DNA of 64,000 nucleotides from Sorghum bicolor (lineage: Eukaryota > Streptophyta > Magnoliopsida > Poales > Poaceae): positions 26,872,949-26,936,948 of the forward strand of contig NC_012879.2 in NCBI RefSeq assembly GCF_000003195.3, written 5' to 3'. Every line of letters begins with the position of its first letter. Position 1 is the first letter of the stretch. The position numbers and the translations under genes were made by a program. This document shows positions 56,587 through 64,000 of this stretch, piece by piece. Below the pieces are notes generated by a model. It saw nothing but the letters and a program-made list of their open reading frames with translations, was not told where the DNA came from and did no database searches.

Positions 56587-57895
56587 CTCACACAAACTTT
56601 ATGAAACTATATGTGAGACCTTTGGATTTAAAACTACACTTTCGTAATAATTTGAAATGTTGATCTTGATGAGTGGAACAAACTTTCTATTCATGACTTT
56701 TCAAATAGGGTCTAGGGTCCTGAAAACATGCATGTAACCGTGAAAATTTGAAATTTCAAAATCTGAGTGGTCCAAACCCTCCCAGATGAAAAGTTGACCA
56801 TTACACCAAATGTGTATCTTGAAAAGGTGGACAAACTCTGTATTCATGACTTTTGTGGCTGAGACCATCTCGAGTCCGGTCAAAGTGTCTTTTTAGAAAA
56901 ATCTAAGATTTGACTTGGTCAAACTCGGTCAAACGAGGCAACAAAATACCTCAAATGAAAAAAATTTGAATACAAAGGAGTTAGAGCTCATCAAGGTCTT
57001 CCTTTGATATATAGTCCATTTTTGCATTTGGAAAAGTTTTAGTAGACTCTAGTCACATGTTTTAAGAATCAAGGCTTGACTTGGTCAAACAAGGCACTAA
57101 ATAACCTCAAATGAAAAACCTTTGAATACAAGGGTGTTAGAACTCATGAAGATACACATTCCATATACACGATATTTTTGTGTTTGAGATAGGGTTGGTA
57201 AACTGTGGTCACAAAGTGTTAAATCTCACACAAACTTTATGAAACTATATGTGAGACCTTTGGATTTAGAACTACACTTTTGTAACGCTTTGTCAAATGC
57301 AAAAATATGCTTTGTATGAAATGTAGATCTTGATGAGTGGAACAAACTTTCTATTCATGACTTTTCGAGTTGGGGTAGTCTAGAGTCCCAAAAATATGCG
57401 TGTAGTCCTGAAAATTTGAAATTTCAAAATCTGAGTGGTCCAAACCCTCTCAGATGAAAAGTTGACCATTACACCAAATGTGTATCTTGTTATGGTGGAC
57501 AAACTTTTTATTCATGACTTTTATAGCTGAGACCATCTCAGGTCCGGTCAAAGTGTCTTTTTAGAAAAATCCAAGAGTTGACTTGGTCAAACTAGGTCAA
57601 ACGAGGCAATAAAAGACCTCATATGAAAAAAATTTGAATACAAAGGAGTTAGAGCTCATCAAGATCTACCTTTGATATATAGTCTGTTTTTGCATTTGAA
57701 AAAGTTTCAGTAAACTCTAGTCACATGTTTTAAAAATCAAGGCTTGACTTGGTCAAACCTAGTAAAACAAGGCACTAAATGACCTCAAATGAAAAACTTT
57801 TGAATACAAGGGTGTTAGAGCTCATCAAGATACACATTCCATATATAGGAAATTTTTGTGTCTGAGAAAGGGTTGGTAAACTATGATCACAAAGT
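56587..57895. repeat. 638-bp tandem duplication in the CACTA spacer
   Basis: The segment starting CTCACACAAACTTTATGAAA at 56587 repeats from 57225. Each copy contains two related sub-units with CCTCAAATGAAAA and TTGAATACAA followed by (A)GAGCTCATCAAG, about 155 bases apart. No coding sequence is seen. Confidence 0.85.
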
Positions 57896-57984
57896 TAAAA
57901 ATAATATAGAAATTATTTTGTGCCACCAAAAATATAGAAAAAAATTTATATTGAAAAACATAGAAATTATAGAAATTATTTTGT

Positions 57985-58160
57985 ACAAAATAATATAGAA
58001 AAACAATATAATCATATTATAATATCAATATACAAATAATATATAACATTAAAAATAAAATAGAAAAATAAAAAACATTAATATAGAAAAATAATATAAT
58101 CATATTATAATATCAATATACAAATAATATATAACATTAAAAATAAAATAGAAATGTGCC
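57985..58160. repeat. 88-bp AT-rich tandem duplication
   Basis: ATCATATTATAATATCAAT occurs at 58011 and 58099 within two copies of the same AT-rich text. A shared GTGCCACCAAAAATATAG flank occurs near 57920 and 58146. Confidence 0.8.
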
Positions 58161-58192
58161 ACCAAAAATATAGAAAATATAGAAATTATTTT

Positions 58193-58315
58193 GTATAGGC
58201 GGTTGGCATTGACTACCGCCTGTATAAATCTATTTCTATAGGCGGTGGTTATTGCCAACCGCCTGTACAAAAATATTTCTACATGCGGTTGGCATTGAGA
58301 ACCGCTTGTAGAAAT
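58193..58315. repeat. Cluster of inverted AGGCGGTTGGC repeats
   Basis: Three successive hairpin units pair a GCGGTTGGCA- or GCGGTGGTTA-type arm with an ACCGCCTGTA- or ACCGCTTGTA-type arm. Such repeats are known from subterminal regions of grass CACTA elements, where they bind the element's own protein. Here they stand between the two genes. Confidence 0.7.
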
Positions 58316-59678
58316 GGCACTCATATATATTTCGCACTCAGACACTCCAAAAATTTCTAAGTCCAAAGGCGCCAGTGAATTTCAAACTACGTTGTCTGGC
58401 TACCAAATTTCGCCGCCGGTCTCCACCACCGCTCCGCCGCTGGTCTACGCCGCCGTTCCTCCACGCCAGTATGCAGCTAGGTTTTTAATGCTAATTGAGT
58501 TTGTCTTTTCCATATATTCTACTATAGAGCTCCAAATGAAGTGAAATATCTGTGGCATGCTACTCATATGATGTTTGTTGTATGATAAAATTTGCATAAT
58601 TTTTGGTTGCAGTATAAATGAGTTATTGATTTAACTTGCATAGGGATTGATAAATAGTTTATAATTATAAATAAAAATATAAAAATGGAAAATGTTGTTC
58701 CAGTACAATTCTATGATATTGTTGTATCAGTTTTATATATAATATGGTCATGTATTTGAAGAAAATATGATTTGTGGATTTATCTTGCTCTCACATGATT
58801 AATTACAATGGTAGTTTCTTTTTTTATAAAGATTGCTATGTTTTTTAAATGCAAAGAAATTTGTGCAGTAGATTATGGATAGTATGTAGAAGCTACTGTA
58901 ACTTTTGTAGAATTTACTGTACACTTTTGGTATATGCTCTTTAATTCACCTTATTATCCAAATAAATTAAGAAAGACATTAAATAAATTTATTTGGTACT
59001 GACCAATATGTTTTCTAGTATTCTTTAGATATGTGCAACCTGTTGGTAACAATGGTTTTGCCCAAATGCATGTTTCAAACATAAGTTAATAATTAATTGT
59101 TTGCAATTGTTGTTTCTGAACAGTTTCTTGAATTTTTGGCTTAAACTATTTGGCATTTTGCTAAGTATGACTCATGCCTTTGATGATGGCCAAGTTAATA
59201 CACCTGAAATATTGTGAAACATATATGCCATTACTTAAACAACCCATATATAAGTTGTTGACAATTTAGTAAGCTTTCTAGAAAAGATGTAGCAAAGATG
59301 TAGATAACTTACTAATCTATCTTGTGGTAAAGTTCCATGTCATTTGGCTAAGTTCCATGTCAATGTATATACATGATGCATATGCTAAGTAATTATTATT
59401 TCTTTTTTATAATTTAATTATTTATAATGCAATGCAATTATTTATGTATATATAGTAAATAATAAATATTGACTTTTAATTTAACTGTCTATGTATATAC
59501 GTGATGCTTATGTGAGATTTATGATGCAATTATTTATAAGTCAACTATTTATAAGTCAACAGTTGACTTATTAGCTTTAGGATTTATGCTTTAGGGTTTA
59601 GCACTTAGAGTTTTATCTTCATTGTTGATACTATACTATATAGCATTTCTGATAACATATATGCTTTAGAATCTCGCA
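58316..59678. other. Leader-like and intron-like AT-rich spacer of the CACTA element
   Basis: A short GC-richer stretch at 58370-58480 could be a 5' exon (58314-58544 is open). AT-rich DNA without frames follows to about 59675. This may be a long first intron of the second CACTA gene. Confidence 0.35.
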
Positions 59679-60714
59679 ATGACGACTACTCCAAGTGAAA
59701 ACACAAAGCAAACACAAGGGTTCGGCCCCACGGAGCAGGCACCACGGTCTGGCCCCACAGCGCAAGAAAAAGGGTCTGACCACACCGAGACGGCTCTAGG
59801 GTCTGGCACCATGGTGCAAGAAAAGGGTCTGATCGCACGGAGCAAGAAAAAGAGCCCGAGCACACGGAGAAGGAACAAGGGTCCCACAGCACGAAACAGG
59901 CAGTAGGGTCACGTGTGTCAATTCCTTCGTAAGAGACCTTGGTAAGCGACATTCCTCATCCTCGCATAGAGAGGAACGCCCGTCGTGAGTACGCACGTGA
60001 CCCCAATTACAACCCAGTGGGAGAAGAGGTGAATTACTCATCCATGATTATATGTTTCTATATTTTTATGCCCCTCGGTATATGTGAAGAATAATACATG
60101 TCTTTATATGAATAGGAGGTGCTATCTCGATTGAAAGAAATAGAGGAAATCCTATCCCAAGAAGAAGTTGCACATGAATGTGCACCTGAGCCGACGATGG
60201 AGACGACCACCGAGACCCGGAACAAAAGGAAACGAGGTGAAAGGGGATTGAATTAGTTTCCAAAAGTAACCTATAGAGTTACAGATGTCAGTGCGATAGG
60301 ACAGCCCCTAGCTCTAGAGAAGACCTTACCCAAGTGGCGTAACACACTCGGTTTCTTAGTTAGGGACCATCTTAACATCATAGTTAGGGAGTGGAAAAAT
60401 GTGAACAAAAATAAGAACGCAAGAATGTGGAATAAGCTGCTTACGAGGTTTGTTTTACCTCAAGGTTTAGAAAACCTCTTGAAAAAGCACACATTGAAGC
60501 AATGGGCCATCATGTTCAGGAATTACAAGTCTAAGTTGAATTCAAAGTGGACAAAGAAAGGGTTAGACCCGACACAGAGGTATAAAATCTTGGCTAGTCA
60601 GTGGGCAGTGTTTCTAGAGCAGAGGAGTTCCGACGACTTCAAAGCTTTGAGCGAAGCCAAATCCAAACTCGCAAAAAAGAACAAGTACCACCACCACCTA
60701 GGCACAGGTGGTTA
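59679..60714 (+). pseudogene. CACTA second gene (Transposase_24 family), cut by element G
   Basis: A first piece starts at 59679 (MTTTPSENTKQTQGFG) with degenerate repeats around G-P-T-x-Q and G-S-x-x-x-x-E-K-G. A second exon-like piece from about 60117 runs in one frame, with a TAG near 60254, through TLPKWRNTLGFLVRDHLNII, MWNKLLTRFVLP, AIMFRNYKSKLNSKW and YHHHLGTGGY. It is the plant Transposase_24 (Ptta/En/Spm) domain, a DNA-binding tnpA-like protein. The domain breaks off at 60714 where G is inserted. Confidence 0.8.
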
Positions 60715-62367
60715 TGTTGGGCATTCTTAACATCATTATCAAAAGTAGACTTAGTTTTCTAATTCTGATAACGGCGCCAAAAATGCCAAACCTATCCCTC
60801 ATGCCACTTAAGCCAAGTTGTCATCCCCAGCATGACATGAGAGAGGCGGTATTAAAATATGCAATTGCTCTTCTGAATGAATAATAAATGAGATCTGCAA
60901 GCGCACAGATTAATACCGATGTAGCATTTTAACCAGGAAGTATTCTAGGTATCGTTATTTATATTTTTACCACTGGGAAGGGATTGCTAATCATCAATGT
61001 TGATTATGGAACGGAATATAGAATTGAGTATCTATCATTGCATGTATAATTGAGAGCATTATCTATCTCTTTCATACAGGGATAAATGTCACATAAAAGA
61101 TATAGATAAAATATGAATGGTGACAAAGATAATTAATCTGATCAGCATAACTAGCCACATATAATAATGATAAGCACCTCAACAGATATTCTAGCAAGTC
61201 ATTAGCATGGAATTAGGATGAACTATAAGAATATTTCCTAAGTTATTGTTAACTATAAAGTCTACTATATCATAGTTAGTACAATTATACTTGACAGATC
61301 ATTGCGAGACAGGACTACGCCCATGCATAGTGATATTATCAAGGAAGATGAGAAACATAGCAATCACTGCCCTGTAATAGTGTTGTTCTGCCTGCCCTAT
61401 ACACGAGAGGGGGACTATATAAGAATCAATGGAGCTATCACTACCATGAACTACCCCGCGATCCGGCATATAGGGTACAATCGTAGATAAATACGGTATA
61501 GGCACCACGCCTACACAATACTTATTATTTACCCACTGTACACATGGATAAACGCTATACGATCCTAAACATGTATATAATTCCAATCTAACTAAGCCAA
61601 GCATATAACTATGATAAACTAAGAACAAATAATTACAAATATAAACAAGTAGAGCAAAGTCATAATCAATATATTGAAGTAGAACAAAGTCATATTCATA
61701 ATATTGAAGAACAATGATGAATAAATGAAGAACAGTAGAGTAATTACCAAGAATCCTCTTGACAGATCCGGAAACCAATCGAAGATTGAATCCTTCTAGT
61801 TCTAATCCTATGTAGATATGCTAAACTAGAGATCTATTTGATGTGGTGGCTCTAGGGCTTGATCAGAGGCTTCTTCTCCCAAGATGAATAATGAATTAGG
61901 GGTTAGAGGTCCTCTCCTCCAGGGGCCAGGGGGTCTGCTTATATAGTCCTTCCAAGTGAATGTGGGCCGTTGGATCAAACCGACATTAATCACATGGTTT
62001 TCCTTGATCCTTTAGGTCGGTGGAGCATGATCTGCGAAGTTGAAGCTGATTGGCCCCGAGGCCAGGGCGGGCGCCCAAGGGGGGAGGGCGGGCGCCCTGC
62101 CCCCGAGCCTGTCCGGTCTCCAGTTCGTTCTCGTGGCTTCTGGACTCTTCTAGATGTAGAATAATTGTGCGGCATGTTAATATCTCTATGTAAACCTGAC
62201 GTGTGGGCCTTTCTTCCATATTTCCTGATACCCCCCTACAGAAATAGACAAACACTAAAACTCGTGGAATTCTGTTAGATAAAACCCTAAGTCTGGGTGT
62301 CGATTGCATTTGGATCCTTTTCTTTGTTTATTTGTTAATTAAATTTCATACTTAAGGACCGTCAACA
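60715..62367 (-). repeat. 3' LTR of element G (1653 bp)
   Basis: Minus strand TGTTGACGGTCCTTAAG to TGCCCAACA. GC blocks near 62066-62100 and TATA-like GACTATATAAGC near 61937-61948. It is more diverged from F than A is. Confidence 0.92.
61299..61778 (-). other. 159-codon open frame inside LTR G
   Basis: Corresponds to the 138-codon frame of A and F but has a longer start and a different hydrophobic first part caused by small indels. It still has no stop. Coding status is unknown. Confidence 0.25.
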
Positions 62368-62382
62368 AACTCCCCCAAGCTT
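62368..62382 (-). promoter_or_regulatory. Polypurine tract of element G
   Basis: AAGCTTGGGGGAGTT on the minus strand, next to the LTR. Confidence 0.85.
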
Positions 62383-64000
62383 ACCTCTTGCTCGTCCCTG
62401 AGCAAGGATAGTCTCAGTGATGGATCGGAAGTTGTTGGAATGCCTTTAAAAGTTGACGGTACATATGCTTTTAAATGAGATCTTATCTTTGAGTTAGAGT
62501 AAACTATCAAGACTTAAAACTTACTTATTTTACCTTTCACCATGTCAAGACTTAAAACTTACTTAAAACTTACTTATTTTACCGTCACTTCTGTCTTGAG
62601 TAGTTAAAAGATAGAACAGTCTAGTCAAGTGCCATGTCTCTTATTCTTAATCAGCTATAGTTCTGGAGTTTTTTGCAGATTTTCAAATGAAACTCAGAGA
62701 TTCCTTGTATGATTCTCTCATATCTCTCTTTTGTGGTATTTCTGGATCGTTACCAAGGTAGTGATGGTACATGCCTTCTCTCAAAATATGTAGTATTTGT
62801 GGTATGAGGCATAGTGACATTGCCTTCTCTCTCATCCTACTCTAATAAGGCTTTAATATCTGGAGCTCATAGGTGGGAGATAAAGTATACATACTTACAA
62901 GACATTTATTATATAGTCAAACCATGAATCCAGAGAAACAAGTCAATAAGTCAAATCAAGATGTGCATGTGTTGCGAATGAATGGTGTATGGTAATGATG
63001 GTGATAACAATGGGAAAGTTTAATTCTACTTTGCTCTTTTGGGGGATACATACATTTCTTGCTCTTTTGAAACTTTTTGGAGAGAATGAGAGGCTCTGTA
63101 TTTTCTTTTTCTTTCCTCTCAGGTGGGTATCTTGTAACCCAAATTCTACTGTCGGACACTTTTCCATTTTTACCTCTCGTCTCACTTTTTCTTTTCTTCG
63201 AGGTTCTGGGCACTTGCCCCTTTTTGTTTCCTCATATCTCTTTTTTTAGAGCACTCATCTCTTGAAATAATATAGCAAGTGGTAGTAACCAAGATAACTT
63301 GAGCATTTATTTTTCAGGGGAAAACAGAAATGTTTTTGGCTATTCTCTCCCGAATTAGGAGTAGAATACTTTTGAGTGGCTCTGGAGATGAAAATGAGTG
63401 GATATATGTGGATGCGTACTTCCGGAGTAGAAGCAGCATGTGTCAGTGAATGTGCAAGTGAATCTTGATTTAACCACATGACAAGCTCCTAAGGGTCTAC
63501 ACAGCTTGACCACACTCAATGCTCATAAGCAGTAAAAGGTATATGTGTGGATCAAAGTCTAGCAAGCAAGTATATATGGCTGTGGTAGGAATTTAAACTC
63601 TCATCATACAGGAACTCATCATGTAATATTTTAAAGATTTTCAAAGATAAAATTCTCAAGAATTCTAGCATCTCTAGGAACACATAAATAGCAGCTCATC
63701 CTTCCCATATCATATCCGTTAACAACTTAGACTTTAGATCAAGTTCTCTTCCCACAAGTTCAGGTTTAGAGCAAGCTTTAAATTATAACAGTTATGTCGA
63801 ATCTAGAGAGAGAACTCAAATTTTAAAATTAGGCAGAGCAACTATTCATCATATCCATGCTAGAGTTTTATTATTAAGATTTAGTTTAGCATAGCCACTT
63901 TATTTATTTATTAAGCATACTAAGCAAAAGATATATATATATATATATAAGCACAAAATCTTTATTTGGTTTTTCATGGTTATGTGTATTTATATATTAA
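62383..64000 (-). other. 3' noncoding region of element G
   Basis: Reversed match to F 14860-16464. It contains the conserved block at about 63119-63228, a small local duplication around 62520-62580 (repeated GACTTAAAACTTACTTA) and a TA microsatellite near 63930. No gene is seen. Confidence 0.8.

Larger units (their letters stand above)
20651..60714 (+). mobile_element. CACTA (En/Spm-type) transposon, split by nested insertions
   Basis: Own sequence is 20651-21079 and 55574-60714; the rest is insertion H with its contents. On the plus strand it has the transposase tail (DUF4218, DUF4216), a repeat-rich spacer, hairpin-forming AGGCGGTTGGC units, and a second gene with a Transposase_24 domain. 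That order (transposase first, tnpA-like gene second) is usual for the superfamily. No CACTA terminal inverted repeat is seen; the right end lies beyond insertion G. Confidence 0.85.
60715..64000 (-). mobile_element. Athila-type element G (3' end only, continues off window)
   Basis: 3' LTR at 60715-62367, polypurine tract and 1.6 kb of 3' noncoding DNA, all closely related to F. The target duplication would be GGTTA at 60710-60714; its partner lies outside. Coding parts are not visible. Confidence 0.92.

Noticed and set aside
58300..58330. A CACTA terminal inverted repeat near the hairpin cluster
   Set aside because: No CACTA or TAGTG terminus with a 3-bp duplication could be found there.
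63925..63950. TA microsatellites (also near 14930 and 50370)
   Set aside because: Simple repeats at the same place in related elements F, H and G; no special signal.

Overview
This window contains essentially only transposable elements. I found no convincing host gene, rRNA, tRNA gene or CRISPR array. The element families (Athila-lineage and Tat-lineage Ty3/gypsy retrotransposons, a plant CACTA transposon with DUF4218, DUF4216 and Transposase_24 domains, and a Helitron-like end), the tRNA-Asp primer sites and the intron signals point to a grass nuclear genome, probably a large-genome panicoid type. The species call is inference only. There is one 100-base assembly gap at 4604-4703.

Layout. 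(1) 1-1000: part of a minus-strand gypsy LTR (E), inserted in the gag of (2) a minus-strand Athila-type element A (1001-4123). (3) 4124-8900: AT-rich, degraded DNA with a Helitron-like 3' end at about 6320, several tRNA-like (SINE-like) remnants and short tandem repeats. (4) About 8900-20590: an old gypsy remnant split by a complete Athila-type element F (9864-18130, target duplication CCATC). (5) 20651-60714: a CACTA transposon on the plus strand. Its transposase is split by a 34.5-kb nest: Athila-type gag-only element H (21080-55573, target duplication AGGGG) holds the Tat-like element B (22567-42411) and the gag-only Tat-like element C (42907-49473, target duplication ATACC). B in turn holds the nearly complete Athila element D (27813-37186, target duplication ACACC). 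(6) 60715-64000: the 3' end of a minus-strand relative of F (G), inserted into the second CACTA gene.

LTR differences counted by eye (D about 1%, C about 1%, B about 2%, H about 3%) agree with the nesting order: H first, then B, then C and D.

How the parts may work together. D is the only copy with reverse transcriptase, RNase H and integrase, and it has two stop codons and one frameshift. A, F, G and H lack those enzymes wherever their coding regions can be seen. They share with D the tRNA-Asp primer site (A, F, H), similar LTR starts, the polypurine region and a 3' noncoding block, so they may be mobilised by D-like elements (inference).

The most unusual material is in B. This element carries, antisense to gag-pol, a multi-exon gene for a plant-mobile-domain protein with a coiled-coil tail, behind its own TATA box. 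The heptamer ATCGGCA/TGCCGAT occurs about 50 times in B's roughly 10.5 kb and almost nowhere else in the window. C has the same plan with an unrelated antisense gene (PF04195 family), its own TATA box and an upstream 70-bp tandem repeat. This arrangement resembles a self-encoded factor with its binding sites, as known for VANDAL transposons and their VANC proteins. That reading is inference and has not been shown.
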